A stretch of 64,000 nt of DNA from JALZKA01 sp963715405 (GTDB lineage Bacteria; Actinomycetota; Thermoleophilia; Solirubrobacterales; 70-9): contig OY970239.1 in assembly GCA_963715405.1 (NCBI GenBank), positions 2,497,779 through 2,561,778 of the forward strand, given 5' to 3'. The notes under the pieces were generated by a model. That model was not told where the DNA came from. It made no database searches and worked only from the letters and a program-made list of their open reading frames with translations. Position 1 is the first letter of the stretch. The number at the start of each line of letters is the position of its first letter. This document shows, piece after piece, positions 8,939 to 18,537 of the stretch. The position numbers and the translations under genes were made by a program.

Positions 8939-11497
8939 CTACTCGCCAGCCGCCTCGGCCTCTTCGAGCTCTTCCTGAATCGACGGCTCCCCGTCGCCGT
9001 TGACGGGAGTCGAGGACTCGACCACCAGCGCCACGGCGCTCACGCAGTCGTCCTCCTTCATGTTCATCACGCGGACGCCCTGCGTTGCGCGGCCCATCAG
9101 CGAGATGCCGCCGGCGTTGGTCCGCTGGACCATGCCGTTCTGCGAAATGAAGAGAAGATCCTGGTGCTCGCGCACGATGAGAGCGCCGGCGAGGCCGCCC
9201 TTCTTTTCGGTCATCCGGATCGTGAGGACGCCCTGGGTTCCGCGGCCCTTGACCGGATACTCCGGCACCTCGGTGCGCTTGCCGTAGCCGTTCTCGGTCA
9301 CGACGAAGAGCTGGGAGTCGTCCCGCGCCACGTCCATGGCGAGGACGCGGTTCTTCTCGCCGCCTGGCAGCTTCTTCGAGACGTTCATGCCGCGCACGCC
9401 ACCGGTGCCACGGCCCATTGGGCGAACCTGAGACTCGTTGAAACGCGAAGCGTTCCCCGACTTCGAGACCATGAGGATGTCGTCCTCGCCCGAGGTGAGG
9501 CGAACCTGGACGAGCTCGTCGTCATCACGGACCTTGATCGCGATGATGCCGTCTGCCTTGATCTTCGTGTTGTAGGCGAGAAACTCGGTCTTCTTGATCT
9601 GGCCGTCGGCGGTCGCGAAGACGAGGAACTTGTCCTCCTTGAAGTCGCGCGTGGGGATCACGGCCATGACTCGCTCGCCGTCGCGGAGCGGGAGCACGTT
9701 CACGAGCGCCTGTCCGCGGTGGGTGCGCGAGCCTTCGGGCAGCTCGTAGACCTTGAGGCGGTAGACCTTGCCGCGGTTGGTGAAGAAGAGGAGGAAGTCG
9801 TGGGTCGAGCAGATGTGGAGATGCTCGATGTAGTCCTCCTCCTTCAGGTTCATCCCCATCACGCCGACGCCGCCGCGGCGCTGCTGGCGGTAGGTAGCAA
9901 GCGGCAGCCGCTTCGCGTAGCCAGAGTGCGTGAGCGAAACGACCATCTGCTGGTCGGCGATCACGTCCTCGATGTTGAGGTCGCCCTCGAAGTGAGTGAT
10001 CTCGGTGCGCCGCTCGTCGGCGTACTTGCCTTCGATCTCTGAAAGCTCGTCGACGATGATCCCGTCGATGCGCGCGGGGTCGCCGAGGATCGCACGAAGC
10101 TCGGCGATCCGCTCCTGAAGCTCTGCGTGCTCCGCGCGGATCTTGTCGGACTCGAGCGCCGTCAGACGCTGGAGGCGCATGTCGAGGATCGCCTGTGCCT
10201 GAAGTTCGGAGAGCTCGAAGTTCTTGATGAGCCCAGCCTTTGCCTCGACCGGGTCGGCCGAGCCGCGGATGAGCTCGATCACCGCGTCGAGGTTGTCGAG
10301 CGCGACGAGCAGACCCTCGAGGATGTGAGCGCGGGCCTCGGCCTGGCGAAGCTCGTACTGGGTGCGGCGCACGATGACGTCGCGCTGGTGGTCGACGTAG
10401 TGGGCGATCAGCTCTTTCAGGCCCAGCGTGCGCGGCACGCCGTTCACGAGCGCGACCATGTTTAGCCCGAACGAGTTCTGCATCGGCGTGTGCTTGTAGA
10501 GCTGGTTCAAGACCACCGCCGCCGGGTCGCCGCCGCGCTTGAGCTCGATCACGAGGCGCATGCCCGAGCGGTCCGACTCGTCGCGAAGGTCCGAGATCCC
10601 GGTGATCTTCTTGTCGCGCACGAGGTCGGCGATCTTCGTGATCAGGCCACCCTCGCCGCCCTTTTTCACCATGTAGGGCAGCTCAGAAACGATGATCGCG
10701 TCCTTGCCGCCGCGAAGCGGCTCAACGTGAGCGCGCGCACGTATGCGCACGCTGCCGCGGCCTGACGCGTAGGCGTCGCGGATGCCCTGGGCGCTCATCA
10801 TCCCGCCGCCCGGGAAGTCGGGCCCCGTCACGTGCTCCATCAGGCCGGCCAGGTCGATCGAGGGGTTCTCGATGTAGGCCTTGGTCGCCCGGATCACCTC
10901 GCCGAGGTTGTGAGGCGGGATGTTCGTCGCCATGCCGACAGCGATGCCGGTCGAGCCGTTGACGAGCAGGTTCGGAAACCGCGAGGGAAGGACGAGCGGC
11001 TCATTCGAGGTCTCGTCGTAGTTCGGCCCGAAGTCGACGGTGTCCGCGTCGATGTCGCGGAGCATCTCGGTCGCGAGCCGCTCGAGCCGGGCCTCGGTGT
11101 ATCTCATGGCCGCGGCCGGGTCGTCGTCGATCGAGCCGAAGTTGCCCTGGCCGTCGACGAGCGGTGAGCGGAGGGCGAAGTCCTGGGCGAGGCGGACGAG
11201 GGTGTCGTAGATCGCCGAGTCGCCGTGCGGGTGGTACTTGCCCATCACCTCGCCGACGATGAAGGCGCACTTGCGGTAGCCGCGGTTGGGCTGAAGGCCC
11301 AGGTCGTGCATCGCGTAGAGGACGCGGCGATGGACCGGCTTCAGCCCGTCGCGCACGTCGGGCAGCGCGCGGCCCACGATCACGCTCATCGCGTAGTCGA
11401 GATACGAGCTGCGCATCTCCGTCGTCAGCTCGCGGTCTTCGATCCGCCCGGTCAGGGCATCGAGGCCTCCCGCTCCGCCGTTGCCGGACTCAGACAT
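8939..11497 (-). CDS. gyrA: DNA gyrase subunit A
   Basis: 852 residues, normal length. It breaks and rejoins DNA in the A2B2 gyrase that introduces negative supercoils. Visible: N-terminal SYLDYAMSVIVGRALPDVRDG, the quinolone region HGDSAIYDTLVRLAQ (Ser and Asp at the usual resistance positions are wild type), the active-site tyrosine in AAMRYTEARL, and six beta-pinwheel blades at the C-terminus, including the GyrA-box-type RRGGVGVMG. The start overlaps the gyrB stop by 8 bases, so translation is coupled. Confidence 0.98.
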   Translation of the reverse strand: MSESGNGGAGGLDALTGRIEDRELTTEMRSSYLDYAMSVIVGRALPDVRDGLKPVHRRVLYAMHDLGLQPNRGYRKCAFIVGEVMGKYHPHGDSAIYDTLVRLAQDFALRSPLVDGQGNFGSIDDDPAAAMRYTEARLERLATEMLRDIDADTVDFGPNYDETSNEPLVLPSRFPNLLVNGSTGIAVGMATNIPPHNLGEVIRATKAYIENPSIDLAGLMEHVTGPDFPGGGMMSAQGIRDAYASGRGSVRIRARAHVEPLRGGKDAIIVSELPYMVKKGGEGGLITKIADLVRDKKITGISDLRDESDRSGMRLVIELKRGGDPAAVVLNQLYKHTPMQNSFGLNMVALVNGVPRTLGLKELIAHYVDHQRDVIVRRTQYELRQAEARAHILEGLLVALDNLDAVIELIRGSADPVEAKAGLIKNFELSELQAQAILDMRLQRLTALESDKIRAEHAELQERIAELRAILGDPARIDGIIVDELSEIEGKYADERRTEITHFEGDLNIEDVIADQQMVVSLTHSGYAKRLPLATYRQQRRGGVGVMGMNLKEEDYIEHLHICSTHDFLLFFTNRGKVYRLKVYELPEGSRTHRGQALVNVLPLRDGERVMAVIPTRDFKEDKFLVFATADGQIKKTEFLAYNTKIKADGIIAIKVRDDDELVQVRLTSGEDDILMVSKSGNASRFNESQVRPMGRGTGGVRGMNVSKKLPGGEKNRVLAMDVARDDSQLFVVTENGYGKRTEVPEYPVKGRGTQGVLTIRMTEKKGGLAGALIVREHQDLLFISQNGMVQRTNAGGISLMGRATQGVRVMNMKEDDCVSAVALVVESSTPVNGDGEPSIQEELEEAEAAGE

Positions 11498-13934
11498 CGA
11501 GGAACTTCACGTCGCCGGCGTGCTTTTCGATGAAGACCTTGCGCGGCTCGACCTTGTCGCCCATGAGGTCGGTGAAGACGCGGTCCACCGCCGCGGCGTC
11601 CTCGATCGTCACGCGCTGGAGCGTGCGCGTCGCGGGGTCCATCGTCGTCTCGCGGAGCTGGTCGGCGTTCATCTCGCCGAGTCCCTTGAAGCGCTGCATC
11701 GTCACGCCCTGCTTGGCGAGATCGACGACGGTCGTCTGCAGCGCGCCGAAGGAGTCGGCGATGCGCGTCTTGTCCTTGAGCATCACGGTGAACGGCGGGC
11801 GCCCGACCTGCGAGAGCAGCTCGGCGTGGACACCGACGAGGCGGCGGTAATCCGTCGATTCGAACAGCTCACCGCTGAGCGTGTAGAAGCGCGCGAGTCC
11901 CGAGCGGCGGTGCGTGGCCTTTATATGGAGCTCGTCGCCGGCAGCGGAGACCAGCTCGGTTTCGAACGGCTCTGCCTCGGGGTCGTCGTCCTCGACCAGC
12001 TTCGTCACTGCCGAGAGTGAATCCGCTCCCGCGTCGAGGATCTGCGACTCCGAAAGGAAGGCGATCAGCTCTCCCCCGTGCTCCGCACGAAGCGCGTCGT
12101 ACCAGCCCTCGTACTCCTTGAGCTTTCGGTTGAAGCGCTGCCAGCGCGCCGCGGTGAGCTTCGTCTTCTTGCCCTCTGAGTCGGCGACTTCATAGCCCTC
12201 GAGCCGGTCGGCAAGGAGATACTCCTCGAGCTCCGACTCCTTCTCCACGTAGCGCGAGCGGTTGCCCTGCTTCACGCGGTAAAGCGGCGGCTTTGCGATG
12301 TAGACGTATCCCGCGTCGATCAGCTCGGGCATCTGGCGGTAGAGGAAGGTGAGCGCGAGCGTGCGGATGTGGGCGCCGTCCACGTCGGCGTCGGAGGCCA
12401 GGATGATCTTGTGATAGCGGGCGTCCTCGAGGTTGAACTCGTCGTGGACGCCAGTCCCGATCGCGGTGATCATCGCCTGGATCTCGATGTTCGAGAGGAC
12501 CTTGTCGATCCGACTCTTCTCGACGTTCAGGATCTTCCCGCGCAACGGCAGCACTGCCTGCGTTGAGCGGTCTCGCGCCTGCTTGGCCGAGCCGCCCGCG
12601 GAGTCGCCCTCGACGATGAAGATCTCGGCGTCGCGCGGGTCCTTGACCGAGCAGTCGGCGAGCTTGCCCGGCAGGGTCGAGTTCTCGAGCGCCGACTTGC
12701 GGCGGGTGAGGTCGCGCGCCTTGCGAGCGGCGTCACGAGCGCGCGCCGCGTCGACCGACTTCGAGACGATTCGCCGCGCGTCGGTGGGATTCTCCTCGAG
12801 GAACTCGCCGAGCTTGCGGTTGACCGTCTCCTTCACGAGCCCCTCGACGTGCGGGTTTCCGAGCTTGGTCTTCGTCTGGCCCTCGAACTGCGGCTCGGCG
12901 AGCTTCACCGAGATCACGGCGGTCAGGCCCTCGCGGACATCCTCGCCCGAGAGGTTCGGGTCCTTCTCCTTGAGGAGCCCCTTGTCGCGGCCGTATGCGT
13001 TGATCGTGCGGGTGAGGGCCGAGCGAAAGCCGGAGAGGTGGGAGCCGCCCTCGTGCGTGTTGATGTTGTTGGCGAAGGTGAAGACGGACTCTTGGTACGA
13101 GGAGTTCCATTGCATCGCCACCTCGACCGCGCCATCGTCGGACTCGTGCTCGAAGTAGACGGTCTTCTTGTGAAGGGCGTCCTTGTTCTCGTTCAGGTGG
13201 TGGACGAAGTCGACGATCCCGCCCTCGTAGTGGAAAGAGTCCTTCTGGCCACCGGCTCGCTCGTCGTCGAGGTCGATCCGAAGGCCGCGGGTGAGGAAGG
13301 CCGTCTCGCGCATCCGCTCGGCGAGGGTTGGATAGTCGTAGGAGATCTCCTCGAAGATCTCCGGGTCGGGAGCGAACGAGATCGTGGTGCCCGTCTCCTT
13401 CGTCGCTGTGCCCTTGGCGAGGTCGCCCTGCGGCTCGCCGCGCTCGTAGTCCTGGGTCCAGGTCGAGCCGTCGCGGCGGACCTCGAGGTGAAGGCTCGCC
13501 GAGAGTGCGTTTACGACCGAGACGCCGACGCCGTGGAGCCCGCCCGAGACCTTGTAGCCCCCGCCCTCGCCGAACTTGCCGCCGGCGTGGAGGACCGTCA
13601 GGACGACCTCGGCCGCCGGGCGTTTCTCCTCGGGATGCTCGTCCACGGGGATGCCGCGCCCGTTGTCCACGACGGTGACCGATTCGTCGGGGTGGACCGT
13701 GACCGTGATGTGGTCGCAGTGGCCGGCGAGCGCCTCGTCGACCGAGTTGTCGACGACCTCGTAGACCAGATGGTGAAGCCCGCGTGGCCCGGTGGAGCCG
13801 ATGTACATGCCGGGGCGCTTTCTGACCGGGTCGAGCCCACGTAGGACCGTGATCTCGCCGGAGGTGTAGTCGCCATCCTTGGCGGCACCGTTCTTTTTCG
13901 CGTCAGCCTTGCCGGCGCTCGTTGCTTTTGCCAC
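11490..13934 (-). CDS. gyrB: DNA gyrase subunit B
   Basis: ATPase subunit of gyrase. I place the start at GTG 13934 behind an AAGG site, giving 814 residues. GHKL motifs: VDNSVDEA, VVDNGRGIPV and GGLHGVGVSVVNALS. Toprim motifs: VEGDSAGGSAKQ and ASDADVDGAHI. The C-terminus has QRFKGLGEMN. The protein is longer than the roughly 650-680 residues of most actinobacterial GyrB because about 170 residues lie between the Toprim domain and the tail, as in E. coli. The leader upstream of 13934 is open but lacks conserved sequence. Confidence 0.97.
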   Translation of the reverse strand: MAKATSAGKADAKKNGAAKDGDYTSGEITVLRGLDPVRKRPGMYIGSTGPRGLHHLVYEVVDNSVDEALAGHCDHITVTVHPDESVTVVDNGRGIPVDEHPEEKRPAAEVVLTVLHAGGKFGEGGGYKVSGGLHGVGVSVVNALSASLHLEVRRDGSTWTQDYERGEPQGDLAKGTATKETGTTISFAPDPEIFEEISYDYPTLAERMRETAFLTRGLRIDLDDERAGGQKDSFHYEGGIVDFVHHLNENKDALHKKTVYFEHESDDGAVEVAMQWNSSYQESVFTFANNINTHEGGSHLSGFRSALTRTINAYGRDKGLLKEKDPNLSGEDVREGLTAVISVKLAEPQFEGQTKTKLGNPHVEGLVKETVNRKLGEFLEENPTDARRIVSKSVDAARARDAARKARDLTRRKSALENSTLPGKLADCSVKDPRDAEIFIVEGDSAGGSAKQARDRSTQAVLPLRGKILNVEKSRIDKVLSNIEIQAMITAIGTGVHDEFNLEDARYHKIILASDADVDGAHIRTLALTFLYRQMPELIDAGYVYIAKPPLYRVKQGNRSRYVEKESELEEYLLADRLEGYEVADSEGKKTKLTAARWQRFNRKLKEYEGWYDALRAEHGGELIAFLSESQILDAGADSLSAVTKLVEDDDPEAEPFETELVSAAGDELHIKATHRRSGLARFYTLSGELFESTDYRRLVGVHAELLSQVGRPPFTVMLKDKTRIADSFGALQTTVVDLAKQGVTMQRFKGLGEMNADQLRETTMDPATRTLQRVTIEDAAAVDRVFTDLMGDKVEPRKVFIEKHAGDVKFLDV

Positions 13935-14140
13935 TTGGACCTTTCGGGGTTGCCTCGCGGGAGCTTTTCCGGCCGCCGCAGACGACTCTAAAGCCGCGTT
14001 CGGACGGGGCCGGAGCCCACCTGTCGAGTTCACATAAGGATACCAGGGAGGGGCGCGGAAAATCGCAGGCTAGGAGCCATAAAATGCCTGCAAATACCGA
14101 ACAAAGAGCTACAGAGGCGTGACCTGTCGCGAACTTCGGG

Positions 14141-14485
14141 TCAGGCTGGGTCAGAACGCGCCGCGTCGGCGGTGAAGCGAAGCCCCGCGAGGGCCTCCGC
14201 AAACGGGCCATCCGCCAGTTGCGCCGTGAGCTTTTCGACCAGGACCGGGCTCATCAGATCGAGCTCTTGGGCCCACGTCGCCGAGCGGCAGGCGACCGTC
14301 ACGGTGCCCGCCCGTTCGGCCACCGGCTCGCCTTGGGCGGCCGCGAGCGCTCCGGCGGCGCCGGGCCAGGCCTCCTGGACCGCGGCGAGGAGAGTCTGCG
14401 GGGCGACCTCCCCCCTGAGCTCCTCAAGCGCCGAGGCGAGCGAGCGCGGCGGGCCCTGCTCCCCCCTTCTCCGCGCGGCGCTCAC
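14141..14485 (-). CDS. dciA: DUF721/DciA-family protein
   Basis: 114 residues from GTG 14485; the start overlaps the recF stop in a GTGA arrangement. The core (LRGEVAPQTLLAAVQEAWP, then GTVTVACRSATWAQELDLM) matches DUF721. DciA loads or activates the replicative helicase DnaB in bacteria lacking DnaC. Its place between recF and gyrB matches the actinobacterial DUF721 gene at this locus. The 206 bases between it and gyrB hold no gene. Confidence 0.85.
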   Translation of the reverse strand: MSAARRRGEQGPPRSLASALEELRGEVAPQTLLAAVQEAWPGAAGALAAAQGEPVAERAGTVTVACRSATWAQELDLMSPVLVEKLTAQLADGPFAEALAGLRFTADAARSDPA

Positions 14486-15585
14486 GCTGCCTCGGTGGCG
14501 CCGCCGACGCCGCGGATGACCGCGCCGCTGCGCACCGCCAGCTCGAGCCGCTCGCACGAAGCGGGCAGGTGCGACGCCTCCGTGGCGGTCACGAGCGCTT
14601 GTCCACCGCCGGCGACGAGCCTCCCGCAGAGAAGCTCGCGGCGCCCCGGGTCGAGCTCCGAGGTCACGTCGTCCAACAGCATCAGCGGCGGATCGGCCCG
14701 TTCGGCCAATAGCGCGTCGCGCTCGGCGAAGAGCAGCGCGAGGAGCGTGGAGCGCTGCTGGCCCTGGGATGCGTACCGTCGTGCGGCGCGCCCGCCCAGG
14801 GTGATCCCGACCTCGTCGAGATGCGGGCCATGGCCCGTGAAGCCGCGGGCCAGGTCCGAGTCACGGCGCTCGGCGAGCTCGCCTCGAAGCTCGTCGGCCG
14901 ATACGGCGCGGCTTCGCGGCGAGTAGCGAAGTGCCGGCTCGTCAAGTCCCAGCTCTGTCGCAGCTTCGGCGAAGAGCGGCGCAAGGGTCTCGAGAGCGGC
15001 AGCGCGTGTCGCCATCAGCGCGGCGCCCGCCTCGGCGAGCTCTGCATCCCAGGCGTCGAGGGAGTCGCGCGCCGCGAAGCCGGAGCGAATCCGGCCGAGG
15101 AGCGCGTTCCGCTGGGCGAGTGCTCGCGCGTAGCGCCGGCGCGCTTCGGCTCTCGCAGGCCGGAGCGCTGCCACGAATCCGTCGAGGTGCGAGCGCCGCG
15201 CGGCGGGCGGGCCCTTCACCAGCGTGAGCCGGTCGGGCATGAAGACGGCGAGGGGCGGCCGAAGCAGAGCGGCCTCGGTCGTCTCCGATCCGTTCACCAG
15301 ATGCCGGCGGCCGCTCTCCCGGTCGACTGCGCAGAGGAACTCGCGGCGCTCACCGGCGTCGTCGATCACGACTTCTGAGCGAGAGAGCGATTCGCCGAAG
15401 GCGATCGTCTCGCGGTCGGCCCGGGTCCGGCACGAGCGGCCCGCAAGGCCCATGTAGAGCGCCTCGAGCATGTTCGTCTTGCCCGCGCCATTTCCCCCGT
15501 GGAGAAGCGTGATCCCGTCCCCCAGCTCGACCTCGGCCGCCGTCAGGTTGCGAAACCCGAGAGTCTTGAGCGAGACGACCCTCAC
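14482..15585 (-). CDS. recF: DNA replication and repair protein RecF
   Basis: 367 residues from GTG 15585. SMC-like ATPase that helps load RecA at gaps. Walker A is GGNGAGKTNMLEALY near residue 30. The signature and Walker B region appear as SQGQQRSTLLALLFAE and LMLLDDVTSELD. It lies 12 bases after dnaN, in the canonical dnaA-dnaN-recF-gyrB order. Confidence 0.96.
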   Translation of the reverse strand: MRVVSLKTLGFRNLTAAEVELGDGITLLHGGNGAGKTNMLEALYMGLAGRSCRTRADRETIAFGESLSRSEVVIDDAGERREFLCAVDRESGRRHLVNGSETTEAALLRPPLAVFMPDRLTLVKGPPAARRSHLDGFVAALRPARAEARRRYARALAQRNALLGRIRSGFAARDSLDAWDAELAEAGAALMATRAAALETLAPLFAEAATELGLDEPALRYSPRSRAVSADELRGELAERRDSDLARGFTGHGPHLDEVGITLGGRAARRYASQGQQRSTLLALLFAERDALLAERADPPLMLLDDVTSELDPGRRELLCGRLVAGGGQALVTATEASHLPASCERLELAVRSGAVIRGVGGATEAA

Positions 15586-15597
15586 GCGGGCGCACCC

Positions 15598-16707
15598 TCA
15601 GACGTTGAGGCGGATGGGCATGACTAGGTACGAAAAGTCCTCGGAGCCCACCGGCCGCAGCAAGCCAGGGCGAAGCGGCGAGGAGATCTGCACGGCGATC
15701 TCGTCCCCTTCGACGGTCTCGATCCCCTCGATCAGGAACTGCGGGTTGAACGCGATCTCGAGTGGCTCGCCCGAGTACGGCGCGGGCATCCCTTCGCTCG
15801 CGTCGCCGATGTCGGGCGTCTCCGCCGCGACCGTCAATTCCCCCTCTGCGAACGCGAAGCGGAGCGGAGCGTTTCGCTGCGCGAGCTGTGAGACGCGGCG
15901 AGAGACCTCCAGGAGCTCTTCCCGCGGCAGCCGCACCTCGTGGTCGAACGTCTCGGGGATCAGCTGGCGCCAGCTCGGGAACTGACCCTCGATGAGCCGC
16001 GACGAGAGCGCCACGTCTGAGAGCGTGAAGACCACCTGGTTTCGCGAGAGCGAGATGTCAACGCTCTCAGCGCCGGCGGTCGAGATCAGCCGCGCCAGCT
16101 CCCGCAGAGCTCGTGCGGGCACGTTCGCGTCGAGCGCCTGCGAAAGCGTCGTCTCGAGCTTCGTGTGCTTGACCGAAAGACGATAGGAGTCCGTCGCGAC
16201 CATCGTGAGCGAGTCCCCTTCGGCCTGGACGAGCACGCCGGTCAGGATCGGCCGCACCTCGTCGCGCGACGCCGCGCGAGCAACTCGGTCGATCGTCTCG
16301 GCCAGCGGCCCCGCCGGAAGCGTCGCCGCATCGCCTTCCACCTCGGGCAAGCGCGGGAAGTCCTCGGCGGGAAGGGTGCGAAAGTGAAAGCGAGCGTCGC
16401 CGGCGGTGAGCTCGACGTCGCGCTGTTCGGTCCGCTGCTCGATCGTCACGTCGCCGGCGGGGAGGCTCCGCGCCACGTCGGCGAGCAACCGGCCCGGCAA
16501 GAGCACCGTGCCCTCGCGCTCGACGTTCACGTCTGAGAGCGTGAGCGAGACGCCCATCTCCATGTCGGTCGCCCGCAGGACCAGCGAGTCTGAGCTCGCT
16601 TTGAAGAGCACGCCGCCGAGTGACGGCAGCGTGGAGCGAGAAGAGACGGCCCGCCCGGCGTGGCCAAGGGCTGTGACGAAGGATTCTCGGGGAGCGGTGA
16701 GCTTCAT
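15598..16707 (-). CDS. dnaN: DNA polymerase III sliding clamp (beta subunit)
   Basis: 369 residues from ATG 16707, giving the usual N-terminus MKLTAPRESF. Three clamp folds are evident, with LPAEDFPRLP in the first, FTLSDVALSSRLIEGQFPSW in the second/third junction and the C-terminal VMPIRLNV. The ring dimer tethers polymerase III and repair proteins to DNA. Four bases upstream another ATG is possible but adds a non-conserved MLKP. Confidence 0.98.
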   Translation of the reverse strand: MKLTAPRESFVTALGHAGRAVSSRSTLPSLGGVLFKASSDSLVLRATDMEMGVSLTLSDVNVEREGTVLLPGRLLADVARSLPAGDVTIEQRTEQRDVELTAGDARFHFRTLPAEDFPRLPEVEGDAATLPAGPLAETIDRVARAASRDEVRPILTGVLVQAEGDSLTMVATDSYRLSVKHTKLETTLSQALDANVPARALRELARLISTAGAESVDISLSRNQVVFTLSDVALSSRLIEGQFPSWRQLIPETFDHEVRLPREELLEVSRRVSQLAQRNAPLRFAFAEGELTVAAETPDIGDASEGMPAPYSGEPLEIAFNPQFLIEGIETVEGDEIAVQISSPLRPGLLRPVGSEDFSYLVMPIRLNV

Positions 16708-16773
16708 GGGCTTAAGCAAGGTGTCGTTCTGTTCATGTCAAGAGTCTTTCTATGCGATCAGATGTATCAGGGG

Positions 16774-16930
16774 TGTGGAGAGACGTGGATAAAGCGTGCT
16801 TTCTCAGGCATGGGGCGGGAAAGGCATGTTGATCATTGCTGTGGACGGGACTCCGGGCCGTTGGCTTCTCCAGGCTCGAGGCCGCCGCGACCGCTTCGTT
16901 CTCCCAGTAGCGCCCGGACGCTGTGGATAT
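16774..16930. other. Candidate oriC: sparse DnaA-box cluster by dnaN/dnaA
   Basis: The 125-bp dnaN-dnaA gap and the 3' end of dnaA hold four same-direction matches to TGTGGATAA, the complement of the DnaA box TTATCCACA. They are CGTGGATAA at 16784 (8/9), TGTGGATAT at 16922 (8/9), TGTGGAGAG at 16774 (7/9) and a weaker TGTGGACGG at 16840. The gap is relatively AT-rich (TTTCTATGCGATCAGATGT). Most actinobacteria have a longer, denser origin here, so this is a weak call. The divergence of gene direction supports an origin within 16.7-18.4 kb. Confidence 0.4.
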
Positions 16931-18239
16931 CTCCAGCGGTCTCGGAATCGAGCTCGTTGCGCGCATCGACAGCCCGGATCGCATGGATCACGGTGGAATG
17001 GTCGCGGTTGAAATCGCGGGCGATCTGAACGAGCGAAAGTGGCGTCAGCTCACGCGCGAGAAACATCGCCATGTGACGAGCGCGAACCACCTGGGGCGAG
17101 CGCTTGGCGGAGAGGAGATCGGCCCGCGAGATTCCTGCCACGGACGCGACCGCTTCCTGAATCGCGGCCACGCTGGGAGCGATTACGGTCTCGCCGGCCC
17201 CGACTGGCTCCGCAGGGAGCGCACGGTCAACGGCGCCGGCTGCTAGCGGCTCGTCGTACACCGAGGAGTGCGCGAGTACGCGGGTGAGCGCACCCTCGAG
17301 TTTCCGCACGTTTCCGGTCGAGCGGTTAGCGATGTCTCTCAGGACCTCCGGCTCAGGAAGCTGGTCGATCGCGTCGGCGGCGAAACGCCAGAGAAGCGCC
17401 ACGCGGGTCCTCAGATCGGGCGGCTCGAGCTCGACCGTGAGGCCCCACTCGAAGCGATCGCGCAGGCGCTCTTCGAGCGCGGCGAGGGCGCTCGGGGGGC
17501 GATCGGAGGACATCACGATTTGCTTGCCGGCAGCGAACAGCGTGTTGAAGGTGTGGACGAACTCCTCCTCCGTCTTCTCCTTGCCCTCGAGGAACTGGAC
17601 GTCGTCGATGAGCAGGGCATCGAGGCCGCGATAGCGCTGCTTGAAGCGCTCGGGCCCCTGGGTCCTAAGCGCGGTCACGAACTCGCTCGTGAAGCGCTCG
17701 GCGGTCGTGTAGTGGACGGTCAGTTCGCGGTGGTGGCCGCGAAGGTAGCCCGCGATCGCGCCCATCAAGTGTGTCTTGCCGAGCCCGGGTGGCCCGTGGA
17801 GATACAGGGGGTTGTAGGCCTCGCCCGGCGCCTCGGCGACCGCCAGCGCCGCCGCGTGTGCGAAGCGGTTGCCGGATCCGATCACAAAGCGGTCGAAGTG
17901 GTGCGTGGGGTTGACGGGGAGCGGCTCGGCGATACGCGAGGTACCAGCGCCACCGCTCGGCTTCGACGCCGGCTCGACCAGCGAGATGCGCTCGAAGCTC
18001 GACCCGGCACGCCCCAGCGCCTCTTCGAGCGGTTCCATGTACCGGCGCCCGACCCAGGTCCTCACGCGCTCCGGCCCGGTGAGATAGAGCGTCTCGGCAT
18101 GGGAGCCGACGGCGCGAAGGGGAGCGATCCAGAGGTCGAAGGTCGCCGCAGGAAGCGAGCGCCCGAGCTCCTCACGGGCTCGGGCCCAGGCGCTCTCGGG
18201 ATCGCTGATTTCCCTTTCCGCAGGCACGTCGGCGACCAT
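16833..18239 (-). CDS. dnaA: Chromosomal replication initiator DnaA
   Basis: AAA+ initiator that binds DnaA boxes and opens oriC. I choose ATG 18239 (468 residues), since longer reads run into the opposing rpmH leader without conserved sequence. Domain I spans about 1-75, a short linker follows, then Walker A GPPGLGKTHL (149-158), Walker B LLIDDVQFLEG, and at the C-terminus the domain IV signature DFNRDHSTVIHAIRAVD. A short tail after domain IV is unremarkable. Transcription is toward dnaN, away from rpmH. Confidence 0.97.
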   Translation of the reverse strand: MVADVPAEREISDPESAWARAREELGRSLPAATFDLWIAPLRAVGSHAETLYLTGPERVRTWVGRRYMEPLEEALGRAGSSFERISLVEPASKPSGGAGTSRIAEPLPVNPTHHFDRFVIGSGNRFAHAAALAVAEAPGEAYNPLYLHGPPGLGKTHLMGAIAGYLRGHHRELTVHYTTAERFTSEFVTALRTQGPERFKQRYRGLDALLIDDVQFLEGKEKTEEEFVHTFNTLFAAGKQIVMSSDRPPSALAALEERLRDRFEWGLTVELEPPDLRTRVALLWRFAADAIDQLPEPEVLRDIANRSTGNVRKLEGALTRVLAHSSVYDEPLAAGAVDRALPAEPVGAGETVIAPSVAAIQEAVASVAGISRADLLSAKRSPQVVRARHMAMFLARELTPLSLVQIARDFNRDHSTVIHAIRAVDARNELDSETAGDIHSVRALLGERSGRGGLEPGEANGPESRPQQ

Positions 18240-18402
18240 AACGACGGTCCGGCTGCCTCTCCCCGGGGACCTCGCAAATCGCGGCGAAAAGACGCGAGGA
18301 CGGCGACGCCGTTGGGTCGGAGGGAGCCAGTGGCCGCTCTCTATACTGGCGCTCGCCCGCCCGAGCACCCCGGCTCCGGCCCCGCTGGGCCACTCCCTGA
18401 CT

Positions 18403-18537
18403 ATGAAGCGCACCTGGCAGCCAAAGAAGCGCAAGCGAGCGAAGACTCACGGTTTTCGCAAGCGTATGCGTACGCGCTCGGGCCGCGACGTGCTCCGGCG
18501 CCGGCGGGCCAAAGGCCGCAAGCGCCTCACGCCGTAG
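18403..18537 (+). CDS. rpmH: Ribosomal protein L34
   Basis: 44 residues: starts MKRTWQPKKRKRAKTHGF and ends KGRKRLTP. This is a near-consensus, very basic L34 of the 50S subunit. The stop at 18535-18537 is directly followed by the rnpA ATG with no gap. The pairing with rnpA, divergent from dnaA, is nearly universal at bacterial origins. The 163-bp spacer back to dnaA (18240-18402) holds no DnaA box that I could see. Confidence 0.97.
   Translation: MKRTWQPKKRKRAKTHGFRKRMRTRSGRDVLRRRRAKGRKRLTP

Noticed and set aside
9164..10042. Long plus-strand frame opposite gyrA
   Set aside because: Val/Leu/His-rich antisense of conserved gyrase codons; no ribosome site.
18240..18402. oriC in the dnaA-rpmH gap
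   Set aside because: No sequence within two mismatches of a DnaA box was found there by eye; the other side of dnaA is less bad.
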